A model generated the notes under the pieces. It worked only from the letters and a program-made list of their open reading frames with translations, made no database searches and was not told the DNA's origin. The position numbers were made by a program, and so were the translations under genes. A DNA stretch of 64,000 bases from Lachnospiraceae bacterium JLR.KK002 (GTDB lineage: Bacteria > Bacillota > Clostridia > Lachnospirales > Lachnospiraceae). This document shows positions 32,443-42,147 of the stretch, in pieces. Positions within the stretch are counted from its first letter, which is position 1, and every line of letters begins with the position of its first letter. Location: NCBI GenBank assembly GCA_036941025.1, contig JAYMNP010000001.1:1116001-1180000 (forward strand), written 5' to 3'.

Positions 32443-33607
32443 GCGTCGCGTCAGGAATTTTATGCTTCTTGGGATGGCGGGGGCCAGTATTCTGGAATGT
32501 ATTCTGTCCGGTATTCTGAGCCATCAGGAAACAGACCGGATGATAATACTGGTCTTTTTCGGGATTCTGTATTCTGTGGTTTTTTTGGCAGGAATGGAAC
32601 TTTATCGCCTGCAGAAAGACTGGTTTTATGAAAAAGCGGCTGATTACAGAACCATTGCCCGGTGGTACTGGATATTCTGCGGAGCCGGAGTATTGTTCGG
32701 ATTATTGCCGGAATATGCAAGGCCGGTACTTCTTCTGTCACTGGGTATGACGGTGGTTACCGGTAGTTTTTTCGGACTGGCTGCAGGAATTTTTCATGCG
32801 GCGGTGTTCTGCCTGTGCGGACAGACAAATGCCTGTGTGCTGCTGTGCGATATTTTTCTGTTGATTGGCGGCTGTATGGCGGCTTCTGTTTTGCAGGAAA
32901 TCAAAGAGCAGCGCCATGAGATTTTGTTCCTGTTTCTCTATACCTTTGGCAGTATTTTAATCTTTTCCTTTGTACGGACTGGTCAACTGGAATGGGATGT
33001 GTTAATCTATGGAGTATGCAATGGTATTTTTTCCTCCATTGGCGCCGGGATTTTATACCGGAAGGTATATTCATATCCTGAAAATTCCAGAAAACAGGAA
33101 CTGGAACGAATTGTGAGAGACGACTTTGGGCTGGTGCAGGAAGTACGGAAATTTTCCAAAATGGATTATAATCATGCCATGAAAGTATCCGTTATTTCAG
33201 AGAACTGCGCCAAAATTGCCGGAGCCGACCCGGATTTGGCGGCGGCGGCCGGGTTTTATTACCGTTTGGGCAGAATGGCCGGAGAGCCTTATGTGGAAAA
33301 CGGAGTGGCTCTTGCCAGGAGCAACCGTCTGCCCTCGGAAGTCATTGCAATACTGCGGGAATATAACGGAGAGCAGGCATTGCCTTCCACACTGGAATCG
33401 GCCATTGTGCATATTGTGGACAGTGTGGTGACCAAATTTGACGTGCTGGATAAAGCCACCCTTTCCAGCTCCTGGAATCAGGATATTCTGGTGTATCAGA
33501 CTCTGAATGAGAATTCAGCTTCCGGACTTTATGACAAATCCGGATTCAGCATGAATATGTTTTTGAAAATCAGGGATTATCTTATAAAGGAGGCCAGTCT
33601 GTTTTGA
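32348..33607 (+). CDS. Truncated, degenerate PgpH/YqfF-like membrane HD protein
   Basis: The 419-residue protein occupies the place of pgpH (yqfF, c-di-AMP phosphodiesterase) between phoH and ybeY. It keeps a block of membrane helices (about 35-235) and a C-terminal HD-like domain (about 255-400). It lacks the large extracellular domain of the family (usual length about 700). The key HD pair is gone: where the family has YYHDIGKM this protein reads YYRLGRM, and the first HD-domain His is also replaced (MDYNHAM). It is therefore likely inactive as a phosphodiesterase and may act as a sensor or scaffold. The start could be 32348, 32357 or 32366. Confidence 0.75.
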   Translation: MKSMRNMREKEAEITAENETEIKKLEGPKDTERRVRNFMLLGMAGASILECILSGILSHQETDRMIILVFFGILYSVVFLAGMELYRLQKDWFYEKAADYRTIARWYWIFCGAGVLFGLLPEYARPVLLLSLGMTVVTGSFFGLAAGIFHAAVFCLCGQTNACVLLCDIFLLIGGCMAASVLQEIKEQRHEILFLFLYTFGSILIFSFVRTGQLEWDVLIYGVCNGIFSSIGAGILYRKVYSYPENSRKQELERIVRDDFGLVQEVRKFSKMDYNHAMKVSVISENCAKIAGADPDLAAAAGFYYRLGRMAGEPYVENGVALARSNRLPSEVIAILREYNGEQALPSTLESAIVHIVDSVVTKFDVLDKATLSSSWNQDILVYQTLNENSASGLYDKSGFSMNMFLKIRDYLIKEASLF

Positions 33608-34098
33608 CAGTAAGTATAGAGGAAGAAGTGGAAGTGAATTTTCCTTTTGATTATAAGGAACTGGCGGAAGCGGTAATACGGAACGCGGCAGAGGCGGAAA
33701 AGTTTCCCTTTGAATCGGAAGTAAACCTGCTTCTTGTTTCTGCGGAAGAAATACGGAAGGTGAACCTGGAATTCCGCCAGATTGACGCGCCCACGGACGT
33801 ACTTTCCTTTCCCATGATACAGTATGAGAAACCGGGAGATTTTACCGGAATTGAGCAGGATGAAGATAATTTCAATCCTGATACGGGAGAGGCGCTGCTG
33901 GGTGATATTGTGCTGTGCGTGGACCGGGTCAGGGAACAGGCCCTTGAATTCGGCCACAGTGAAGAACGGGAATATGCGTTCCTGATTCTGCACAGTATGC
34001 TGCATTTGTTTGGATATGACCATATGACCAGGGAGGAGGCTGCGGTAATGGAAGAGAAGCAGAGAAAACTCCTGAATCAGATGGATATTTTAAGATAA
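33604..34098 (+). CDS. ybeY: Endoribonuclease YbeY (16S rRNA maturation)
   Basis: The 164-residue protein has the zinc-binding motif HSMLHLFGYDHM (about 128-139) and the YbeY core (EIRKVNLEFRQIDAPTDVLSFP). The start is TTG 33604 with AAGGAGG nine bases upstream, overlapping the previous stop in TTGA. It processes the 16S rRNA 3' end and takes part in ribosome quality control. It is the last gene of the conserved cluster. Confidence 0.94.
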   Translation: MTVSIEEEVEVNFPFDYKELAEAVIRNAAEAEKFPFESEVNLLLVSAEEIRKVNLEFRQIDAPTDVLSFPMIQYEKPGDFTGIEQDEDNFNPDTGEALLGDIVLCVDRVREQALEFGHSEEREYAFLILHSMLHLFGYDHMTREEAAVMEEKQRKLLNQMDILR

Positions 34099-34155
34099 AT
34101 TTATTTCAGTAGTCCAAAAGGGCTGCATATCACAGAGAACCTGGAGGAATGAATC

Positions 34156-35292
34156 ATGAAGAAACGTATGGTATGGCTGTTGCTGGCTGCAATGATATTG
34201 AGTATATCTGCCGGCTGCGGCAAGAAAGAAGAAGAACCTGTGGAAGAAGAGCCCGTGGTGGAAGAACCGGTGGAAAAGGGACCGGAAGAGGAGCCGGAGG
34301 AAGTGCCGGAAGCGCCTGCCACGCCGGAAGGGATGGCAAGGAGTTATCTGACCGGTGAATGGATTGACCAGGAACTGGCCGGGAAGCGTCCCCTCGCAGT
34401 GATGATTGGGAATACGTCCGATGCGTTGCCTCAGTACGGCATTTCATCTGCCGATGTCATCTATGAAGTTCCGGTGGAAGGCTCCTACACACGTCTGATG
34501 GCGATTTTCCAGGACTATTCCGGTCTGGAAAAAATCGGTTCCGTGCGGAGCTGCCGCCATTACTTTATCTATTTTGCAAGGGAATTTGACGCTATTTATA
34601 CCCATTATGGACAGGCAGTCTATGCGGAGCCGGTTCTGGACAGAGAGGACGTACACAATTTAAGCGGTATGGATTCTTCCATTGAGACAATAATGTTCTA
34701 CCGTGATACCAATCGGAAAGCGCCCCACAATGCATTTATCAGTGAGGAGGGAATCAATGCGGGTATTGAGAAAAAGGGATACCGCACCGAGCTTTCCGAG
34801 TCATACAGCGGACATTATCAGTTTGCGGAAGATGATGCGCCGGTTATGCTTACCGGAGAGGACGCCCTGGTAGTAAGTCCCGGATATTTTGTAAATAAGC
34901 CCTGGTTTGTATACAACAGCGAGGATGGCCTTTACTACCGTTATGAATTTAAAGACAAACAGATTGACGGTGCCACAGACAGCCAGCTTGCGGTAAAGAA
35001 TATTCTGATTCAGTACTGTGACTGGTCCAAACTGGATGAGAACGGATACATGGATATCAATACCACATCAGGCGGAGAAGGAATCTACATCACCAACGGA
35101 AAAATGGAAAAGGTAACCTGGAGCAAAGACAACGAAGATTCTCCGGCCCGTTATTATAACGAATCCGGGGCTGAAATCACCCTGAATCAGGGAAAAACAT
35201 GGGTTTGCATTGCCAGAAAAGACTATATGGACCGTTTCGGTGTCTATGCGACACAGGAGGAACTGTCAGCGGCAAGAGCCACAGAGCAGTAG
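34156..35292 (+). CDS. YerB-like DUF3048 lipoprotein
   Basis: The 378-residue protein begins with a lipoprotein signal (hydrophobic 5-17, lipobox SAGC) and a Glu/Pro/Val-rich linker (about 23-55). Two DUF3048 domains follow (about 65-215 and 235-370; IGSVRSCRHYF, APHNAFI). CTGGAGG lies upstream. It is a surface-exposed lipoprotein; YerB function is unknown. Confidence 0.88.
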   Translation: MKKRMVWLLLAAMILSISAGCGKKEEEPVEEEPVVEEPVEKGPEEEPEEVPEAPATPEGMARSYLTGEWIDQELAGKRPLAVMIGNTSDALPQYGISSADVIYEVPVEGSYTRLMAIFQDYSGLEKIGSVRSCRHYFIYFAREFDAIYTHYGQAVYAEPVLDREDVHNLSGMDSSIETIMFYRDTNRKAPHNAFISEEGINAGIEKKGYRTELSESYSGHYQFAEDDAPVMLTGEDALVVSPGYFVNKPWFVYNSEDGLYYRYEFKDKQIDGATDSQLAVKNILIQYCDWSKLDENGYMDINTTSGGEGIYITNGKMEKVTWSKDNEDSPARYYNESGAEITLNQGKTWVCIARKDYMDRFGVYATQEELSAARATEQ

Positions 35293-35362
35293 TCACTGCC
35301 ACAGGGGTGCAATCACACTGAAATGATACGCTGTAATGGAAGGGAAGTATTGAGGAAAGCAT

Positions 35363-37021
35363 ATGAGTAAAAAAAAGAAAAAAGAATCTAATTTTCTGGT
35401 ACAGGGCTCTATTCTGGCAGTCGCTTCCATTATCAGCCGTATCATAGGACTGATTTACCGGATTCCGTTAAAATCCATTATCGGTGATATTGGAAATGAC
35501 TACTATGGAACGGCTATGGAGATTTACAGTATTTTACTGCTGATATCTTCCTACAGCCTTCCCCTGGCCGTTTCCAAACTGGTTTCTACCAGAATGGCGA
35601 AGGGACAGCGGAAGAATGCGTACCGGATTTTCCGGGGTGCGCTGATTTTTGCTTTCGTGTCCGGGGCCGCTGCCGGCCTGATTGTCTATTTTGGGGCAGA
35701 TTTCATTACGACTTATATTGTGCGGACGCCTTTGAGTATTTTTGCACTGAAAGTGCTGGCCCCCACCCTTTTTGTAGTGGCGGTGCTGGGGGTAGTCCGG
35801 GGATTTTTCCAGGGGATGGGTACCATGATGCCCAGTGCGGTTTCCCAGCTGATTGAACAGGTCATCAATGCGGTCGTCAGTGTCTGGAGCGCTTATATGC
35901 TGTTTCAGTACGGGACGAAAATCGGTGCGGTGCTGGGAAATCCCGCCACTTATGCGGAGGCATACGGAGCTGCCGGCGGAACCATAGGAACCGGAGCCGG
36001 AGCTCTTGCGGCTCTGCTGTTCACCATATTCGTATTTATGATTTACCGTCCGGTGTTCCGGAAGATGACGGAACGGGACCGGAGTAAAAATGTGGAGAGC
36101 TACGGCACCATATTTTATGTACTGATTATGACCATCATACCGGTACTGCTGAGCACCACCATTTACAATATTACGTCTTTTCTGGATTTGGGCGTATTCA
36201 AACAGATTGCGGCTTTTCAGGGATATAAGGCCAAAGATTACAGTACCATGTGGGGCGTTTATGTGGGAGAGTATAAGGTATTAATCAATGTGCCAATTGC
36301 CATAGCCTCTTCCGTATCGGCTTCCAGCGTTCCCAGCCTGTCCACGGCTTTTGCAGCAAAGGATATTCCCCAGGTAAAGCGGAAAGTGGCGTATTCCATC
36401 CGTTTTATTATGGTAATCGCCATCCCCTGTGCAGTGGGAATGGGCGTGCTGGCTTCCCCGATTCTGCAGCTTCTGTTCCATGACAGCCGGGAACTGCCTG
36501 CCAGAATGATGCAGATTGGCGCTGTTTCCATTGTATTTTATTCCCTGTCAACTCTGAGTAACGGTATTTTGCAGGGCATAAACCGAATGAATGTGCCGGT
36601 GAAAAATGCGCTGCTGGCGCTGTTTCTACATATTGGAATTCTGGCGGCTCTGATGTACGGGCTGGATTTGAATATTTACGCAGTGGTGTGGGCCAATACG
36701 TTTTTCTCTCTGCTGATGTGTATTCTGAATGGAATGGCAATCCGCAAATATCTGCGGTATCGACAGGAGATTGCGAGGACTTTCATTATTCCCGGGATTT
36801 CTGCGGCAGTGATGGGAGCTGCAGTTTACGGAAGCTATTATTTTATGATGAAAACCATAAAAATCAACGCTGTTTCAACGATTCTTTCTATTGTTGTGGG
36901 CGTATGCGTATATGGTACATTGCTGCTTCTTCTGCGGGGACTCCGTGAAAATGAGCTGCGCAGTTTCCCCATGGGAAATCTGATTATCCGGATTGCAAAA
37001 AAACTTCGTTTAATGTCATAA
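35363..37021 (+). CDS. SpoVB/YtgP-type polysaccharide flippase
   Basis: The 552-residue membrane protein has about 14 helices and the MOP superfamily start (GSILAVASIISRIIGLIYRIPL). SpoVB/YtgP/MurJ-like members flip lipid-linked precursors; SpoVB is needed for spore cortex and YtgP (Amj/MurJ partner) can flip lipid II. The sequence alone does not decide which. A very basic start (KKKKKE) fixes cytoplasmic orientation. No partner glycosyltransferases are adjacent. Confidence 0.88.
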   Translation: MSKKKKKESNFLVQGSILAVASIISRIIGLIYRIPLKSIIGDIGNDYYGTAMEIYSILLLISSYSLPLAVSKLVSTRMAKGQRKNAYRIFRGALIFAFVSGAAAGLIVYFGADFITTYIVRTPLSIFALKVLAPTLFVVAVLGVVRGFFQGMGTMMPSAVSQLIEQVINAVVSVWSAYMLFQYGTKIGAVLGNPATYAEAYGAAGGTIGTGAGALAALLFTIFVFMIYRPVFRKMTERDRSKNVESYGTIFYVLIMTIIPVLLSTTIYNITSFLDLGVFKQIAAFQGYKAKDYSTMWGVYVGEYKVLINVPIAIASSVSASSVPSLSTAFAAKDIPQVKRKVAYSIRFIMVIAIPCAVGMGVLASPILQLLFHDSRELPARMMQIGAVSIVFYSLSTLSNGILQGINRMNVPVKNALLALFLHIGILAALMYGLDLNIYAVVWANTFFSLLMCILNGMAIRKYLRYRQEIARTFIIPGISAAVMGAAVYGSYYFMMKTIKINAVSTILSIVVGVCVYGTLLLLLRGLRENELRSFPMGNLIIRIAKKLRLMS

Positions 37022-37060
37022 AGGAAAATGTCTTATTTTTCAATCAGGGAGCGTTGCAAA

Positions 37061-38632
37061 ATGAAAACAACAAAAGATAATCCTTCCGTAACATCCCAAT
37101 CCGGGAAGCGTCACCCTGTCCGGCAAAAACTTCTGTCATCGTTGCTCTGCGTCTGTCTGCTGCTGGTATCGCTGCCCATGGAATTTTACGGTTTTGAAGT
37201 ACAGGCGGAAGAACCATGCAGGCAAATCCTGTCCTTTTCGGATTCGCCCCAGGAAATCATGCACCAGACCCCGGAACCGGGGGACGCCCCTGGAAAACCT
37301 GAACCTGCCGGAAATGCTGGAAGCAGTCTGCATTCTCCTGGAGAATGAGCCTGCCGTTTGGCCGGAAACTGGTTTTGAAATGCAGAAGACAGTCCGGGAA
37401 CAGAAAATATCTGAGCCTCCGGAGCAGGCAACGGACGCCAGTACCAACCTGGAAGAAACTGTTATGATTGAAAGTATCACCTGGACCAGTGCTCTGTCTT
37501 TTGAGCCGGAGACAGAAGGCGTGTATATTTTTACTCCGGTTCTTCCGGAACAGTATGTGCCGGCGGAAGGACTGCCATTGCCTGAAATTCAGGTGACCGT
37601 AAAAAATGCGGAAGATTCCGAAGAAAAGGAAGAAAGCCGGGAACCGGCGGCTCAGGGAAAAAAAGCCAAATCGAAAACGCCGGAAGAACCGGAATATTCA
37701 GAAGAAATGGAGGATTATAACAGAGAATCCGGTGACCTGGAATCTCTGATTTCTCCTGTTTCTGATGAGATTGTCATTTCTCAGGATACTCCCTGGGTTT
37801 CCGACCTCTGAACAAAAATCTTGTGATTGAGAAAGGAGCCACCCTGACCCTCAATGGTACTCTGACTGTAAGCGGAAACGTCACAATTCGGGGGCAGGGT
37901 ACCATTGCAAGAGGAAACACAGGCGCAGGGATTGTGGTAAACCGCAGCGCGTCCCTGACCATGCAGGAAATCACGCTGAACGGAAAAGGACTGGAAGCTC
38001 CCCTTGCCATGATAAGGGTCAGCGGGGCTCTTAAAATGGAAAAGGGCTGTACCATTCAGGACTGCCATACCAGAGGCCCTTCTGAGCCAGGTTCTATAAA
38101 AGGATATGGAGGGGCAGTTTACCTGTTCTGGACCTCCGGCGCAAAGGCAGAGCTTTTGGACTGTACCATTTCGGACTGTACGGCAAGCGAGGGAGGAGCG
38201 GCTTATTGCAGTAAAGACTGTACGCTGACCCTGGACAAAGGCTGCAGGATTGAAAACTGCCGGGCCGTAAAAGGCGAGGAGACAGAAACGTATCTGTTCG
38301 GGGGAACCTTCCAGGGGAATTCCTGCACCTCGGAGAAATATGGGGGAAGCGGCGGAGCTTTCCTCTCTTCAGAAGGCGTACCGGCGTATGAAACCCATTT
38401 TGAAATATCCGGCAATGTAACGTTCTGTGGGGATGAGACAAAACCAGGCATTGACAATATTTATCTGGATTCCAGAAATGAAATACCCCGGAAGATTATC
38501 GTCAGCAAACCTCTGAGTGAGCCGGTTACCGTTTACCTGGAAGGAGAGGAGCATTGTGTCATTGCAAAAGGCACGGAAAGCTGTTCCCTGACGGGGGCGT
38601 TCAGATTTCCGGCTACAAAGCACCCTTTTTGA
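37061..38632 (+). pseudogene. Cell-surface repeat protein, broken by two frameshifts
   Basis: Three successive frames form one protein. Frame 1 gives a signal peptide (from ATG 37061; LLSSLLCVCLLLVSLP, EVQAEE). Near 37,277-37,282 a G-run (GGGGG) indel shifts into a second frame (NLPEMLEAV, and a surface repeat with YIFTPVLPEQYVPAEGLPLPE). Around 37,800-37,806 it shifts again into a right-handed beta-helix segment (LNKNLVIEKGATLTLNGTLTVSGN) that ends at 38632 without a wall anchor. The parent was probably a secreted clostridial adhesin with leucine-rich and Ig-like repeats. Confidence 0.75.
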
Positions 38633-38704
38633 AGAAAATATGTATTTTTCCGAAATGTATAAAATTCCAGAAACAGCAGATACTACCAGAAAAAGGAGAT
38701 TGAA

Positions 38705-39112
38705 ATGGAAAAGAAATGTAGTATCCGCCTGTTACTGTTTGGAATTATCCTGAGCGCTGCCTTAAGCCTCAGCGCCGGATTTTTTGCCGGAACACAAAAA
38801 AGCTGGAAAACCTATGAAGAACGCATTGTACTTTTGCAACGGCAGAATGAAACTCTGCTGGCACAGCAGAGCGCAGACAGGGAGGCGCAGCATCTTGCGG
38901 AAAGCCTGAAAATGGTGGAACCCTGGGCTTATATTCTGCTGGAAGAAGACGGTTATGTGGCAGTATACCGGGGAGACCGGGAAACCTTATTTTCCGCTAC
39001 TGATATCCGTATGACAGATTTGCCGGAAGATTTGCAGCAGGAAATCCGGGAGGGAAAAGGGATTGAAACCGAGGCTCAGCTCTATAATTTTCTGGAAAGT
39101 TACTCCAGTTAG
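38705..39112 (+). CDS. Membrane protein with BofC C-terminal-like domain
   Basis: The 135-residue protein has an N-terminal membrane anchor (about 7-28), a short coiled coil (about 35-65) and a C-terminal domain (about 75-135; YILLEEDGYVAVYRGDRETLF, LPEDLQQEIREGK, LYNFLESYSS) like that of BofC, the Bacillus intercompartmental regulator of SpoIVB/sigma-K. The N-terminal BofC domain is absent. Start ATG with AAAAAGGAG. A sporulation checkpoint role is possible but unproven. Confidence 0.75.
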   Translation: MEKKCSIRLLLFGIILSAALSLSAGFFAGTQKSWKTYEERIVLLQRQNETLLAQQSADREAQHLAESLKMVEPWAYILLEEDGYVAVYRGDRETLFSATDIRMTDLPEDLQQEIREGKGIETEAQLYNFLESYSS

Positions 39113-39116
39113 AGCC

Positions 39117-39145
39117 TTGAAACCTGTGATTCCCCGTGGTATAAT
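39117..39145 (+). promoter_or_regulatory. Strong predicted sigma-A promoter before the HI0933-type flavoprotein
   Basis: TTGAAA (39117-39122), an exact 17-base spacer and TATAAT (39140-39145). Transcription should begin near 39152, inside the first hairpin repeat. Confidence 0.7.
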
Positions 39146-39146
39146 T

Positions 39147-39222
39147 TGCCTTGAGGAGGGGCCCGGCAAGCCGGGAGGAGACCTGAAGGCTTGCCTTGAG
39201 GACCCGGCAGCCGGGAGGAGAC
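39147..39222 (+). repeat. Tandem GC-rich hairpin repeats in the flavoprotein leader
   Basis: Two direct repeats (39147-39182 and 39192-39222) share TGCCTTGAGGA, CCCGGC, GCCGGGAGGAGAC. Each can fold a CCCGG/CCGGG hairpin with a 3-4 base loop and leaves a GGAGGAG exposed. Copy 1 has five extra bases (GGGGC region). They lie between the promoter and the ATG at 39247, so they form the 5' leader. Confidence 0.65.
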
Positions 39223-39246
39223 TATCGGAGGTGACTATCCACATTC

Positions 39247-40536
39247 ATGAACAGACAATTTGACATCATTATTGTGGGCGCCGGCGCGTCGGGGCTTGCC
39301 GCAGGAATCCACGGGGCAGAACATGGCGCGCAGGTTCTGATTCTGGAGCATATGGACAAGGCCGGGAAAAAACTTCTGGCCACGGGAAACGGAAAATGTA
39401 ATTTTACCAATGAAAAGCAGGGGATTGCATATTACAGAGGCAAGGACCCTGCCTTTGTATTGCCTGTGCTGGAACAGTTCGGCCTGAAAGAAACTCTGGA
39501 ATTTTTCCGGAAGCTGGGTATTTTGCCCAGAAACAAACGGGACGGTTATTACTATCCGGCCAGCGGGCAGGCCGCTTCCGTCCGGGAAGTGCTGCTGATA
39601 GAATGCCGGAGACGGAAGGTTGCCATTGCCTGCAATGTGGGAATCCGCTCCATTCAAAAGCAGGGGGGATTTTTTCTGTTCCGGACGAAACAGGGGGAAT
39701 ATCGAAGCAGAGCCTGTATCATTGCCACCGGAGGAAAAGCTGGCAGAAAAACGGGAAGCGACGGAAGCGGATTTCCATATATTATTGGATTTGGCCATAA
39801 ATTGACAGATATTGTTCCTGCTCTTGTTCAATTGCAGGGAAAACAGTCATTTTTGAAAGAAATTGCAGGAATTCGTGCAGAATGTCTGACAGAACTTTAC
39901 ATAAATCATAAGAAAGCTGCGGAAGACCTGGGAGAACTGCAGTTTACGGAAACAGGGGTATCAGGAATCCCTGTATTTCAGATTAGCCGGTATGCTGCCT
40001 ACGCTCTTCAGCAGGAAAAACAGGTAATGGTCAATCTGAATTTCCTGCCGGATTATTCGGAAAAACAGACAAAAGAACTGCTGCGGGAGCGTTTTTTTAT
40101 CTATGGAGAGGGGAAAACGGCACAGGAAGCCCTGACAGGCCTGTTTCCTGCAAAACTCAACAGGGTGTTGCTGAAAGAAAGCGGTATCGGGCCGGATGAA
40201 AAAGCCTCCGGATGCGGGAAACAGAAGCTGGACCGCCTGGCCTTTTCCATCCGGCATCTCAGAGTAGATATTACCGGAACAAAAGGTTTTGACCAGGCTC
40301 AGGTGACAGCAGGCGGAGTGGATACCGGGGAAATTCATCCGGAAACCATGGAATCCAGACTGGTTCCCGGACTTTTTTTTGCGGGAGAAGTGATGGACGT
40401 GGACGGTATGTGCGGCGGTTACAATCTTCAGTGGGCATGGTCCAGCGGATATGCGGCGGGAAAATCCGCGGCAGAATACTGTAAAAGGAATACCCGGAAC
40501 ATAAATCGCAGGAAGCAGAACAGGGAGAAAGCATGA
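39247..40536 (+). CDS. HI0933/BaiN-family flavoprotein
   Basis: The 429-residue protein has an FAD-binding Rossmann motif (IIIVGAGASGLAAGI), the family motif GKKLLATGNGKCNFTN and the C-terminal FFAGEVMDVDGMCGGYNLQWAWSSGY. BaiN was proposed as a bile-acid flavin oxidoreductase, but most members have no proven substrate. The Shine-Dalgarno (CGGAGGTG) is downstream of the hairpin repeats. It overlaps the next flavoprotein gene in ATGA, so the pair is co-expressed. Confidence 0.9.
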   Translation: MNRQFDIIIVGAGASGLAAGIHGAEHGAQVLILEHMDKAGKKLLATGNGKCNFTNEKQGIAYYRGKDPAFVLPVLEQFGLKETLEFFRKLGILPRNKRDGYYYPASGQAASVREVLLIECRRRKVAIACNVGIRSIQKQGGFFLFRTKQGEYRSRACIIATGGKAGRKTGSDGSGFPYIIGFGHKLTDIVPALVQLQGKQSFLKEIAGIRAECLTELYINHKKAAEDLGELQFTETGVSGIPVFQISRYAAYALQQEKQVMVNLNFLPDYSEKQTKELLRERFFIYGEGKTAQEALTGLFPAKLNRVLLKESGIGPDEKASGCGKQKLDRLAFSIRHLRVDITGTKGFDQAQVTAGGVDTGEIHPETMESRLVPGLFFAGEVMDVDGMCGGYNLQWAWSSGYAAGKSAAEYCKRNTRNINRRKQNREKA

Positions 40537-42143
40537 TAAGAATTAAACAGTTAAAACTTCCCGTTTCCCATACGGAGGAAGAACTGATACGGAAAATCGC
40601 AAAACTGCTGAAAATCAGACCGGAGGCTGTGCAGGAATACCAAATCCGGAAGCAGTCTGTGGACGCCCGCAGGAAACATCAGGTATCTTACGTCTATACT
40701 CTGGATGTGGCGGTGCGGAAAGAATCTGCTGTTCTGCGCAGGGAAAAAAGCAGTCAGATTTCTCAGGCAGGAGATATTTCCTATGAATTTCCCATCAGCG
40801 GAACAGAGCCGCTGGCTCATCCTCCGGTGATTATCGGCAGCGGCCCGGCGGGGCTGTTCTGCGGCTGGCTGCTGGCCGGACATGGGTACGAGCCCATTAT
40901 CCTGGAACGGGGCAGAAAGATGGAAGAACGGACCAGAGATGTGGAGCTGTTCTGGCAGGAAAACCGTCTGCAGCCGGAATCCAACGTACAGTTTGGTGAA
41001 GGCGGGGCCGGAACTTTTTCAGATGGCAAACTGAACACGCTGGTAAAAGATGTAAAGGGAAGAAATCAGGCGGTGCTGGATATTTTCATCCAAAACGGAG
41101 CGCCGGAATCCATTGGGTACCAGAATAAACCTCATATTGGCACAGATATTCTCAGGAAGGTAATTGTATCCATGCGCAGGCAGATAGAAGACTGGGGCGG
41201 CAGATTTCTCTTTGAAACATGCGTGACGGATTTTCAGTTTCACCGGGACAGGCTTACTTCTCTGGAGTGTATGAGAGAAGGAGAGAAATTTTTTCTGGAG
41301 ACAGAACTTGCGGTACTGGCCATTGGCCACAGCGCCAGAGATACCTTTGAAGTGCTGCAGCGCCGGGGATTTCAGATGGAAGCCAAATCTTTTGCCGTAG
41401 GGCTTCGGGCAGAGCATCCCCAGTCCGCAATCAATGAAATCCAGTATGGGGCCGAAGCAGCAAAGATTTTGCCTGCCGCTTCCTACAAACTTACGGCCAG
41501 TCTGGAAAACGGCAGAGGAGTGTATTCTTTCTGCATGTGCCCCGGCGGTTATGTGGTAAATGCTTCTTCCGAGTCAGGGAGGATTGCAGTCAACGGTATG
41601 AGCTACAGCGGCCGGAGCGGAGAAAATGCCAACAGCGCCGTCATTGTGACGGTAACGCCGGAGGATTTCCCGAACCAGGGGCCTCTGAGCGGAGTGGAAT
41701 TCCAGCGCAGGCTGGAGGAAACAGCATACCATCTGGGCAGCGGTGCGGTGCCTCAGCAGTTATTCGGTGATTTTGAGAAGGGGAACATATCTGCCTCTTA
41801 CGGAGAATTTCCTTCGGCCATAAAAGGACATCATGATTTCGGCCCCCTTCATCAGCTTTTCCCGGAAGCACTGAAGGATTCTTTCTGTGCAGGATTTCAT
41901 CAGTTTGCATCATATATTCCGGGATTTGACCGGAAAGACGCCATTTTGTCCGGAGTGGAAAGCAGAACTTCTTCTCCGGTAAGAATTACGAGAAATGAAG
42001 GATTTGAGAGCAATAAACAGGGGGTATATCCCTGCGGAGAAGGGGCAGGATATGCAGGAGGCATTATGTCCGCCGCCATGGATGGGATGAAGGTTGCGGA
42101 GGCCATCGCCCGCAAATACAGAAGAAAAGCAGGAGGGAAGTAG
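40533..42143 (+). CDS. FAD-dependent dehydrogenase-like protein (COG2509 type)
   Basis: The 536-residue protein has an N-terminal non-FAD region (1-95), then GSGPAGLFCGWLLAGHGYEPIILERG (dinucleotide fold near 108) and conserved NVQFGEGGAGTFSDGKLNT and GEGAGYAGGIMSAAMDGMK motifs. It starts at ATG 40533 in overlap with the preceding gene. These genes commonly stand just before mutS in Lachnospiraceae. The reaction is unknown. Confidence 0.9.
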   Translation: MIRIKQLKLPVSHTEEELIRKIAKLLKIRPEAVQEYQIRKQSVDARRKHQVSYVYTLDVAVRKESAVLRREKSSQISQAGDISYEFPISGTEPLAHPPVIIGSGPAGLFCGWLLAGHGYEPIILERGRKMEERTRDVELFWQENRLQPESNVQFGEGGAGTFSDGKLNTLVKDVKGRNQAVLDIFIQNGAPESIGYQNKPHIGTDILRKVIVSMRRQIEDWGGRFLFETCVTDFQFHRDRLTSLECMREGEKFFLETELAVLAIGHSARDTFEVLQRRGFQMEAKSFAVGLRAEHPQSAINEIQYGAEAAKILPAASYKLTASLENGRGVYSFCMCPGGYVVNASSESGRIAVNGMSYSGRSGENANSAVIVTVTPEDFPNQGPLSGVEFQRRLEETAYHLGSGAVPQQLFGDFEKGNISASYGEFPSAIKGHHDFGPLHQLFPEALKDSFCAGFHQFASYIPGFDRKDAILSGVESRTSSPVRITRNEGFESNKQGVYPCGEGAGYAGGIMSAAMDGMKVAEAIARKYRRKAGGK

Positions 42144-42147
42144 TAAC

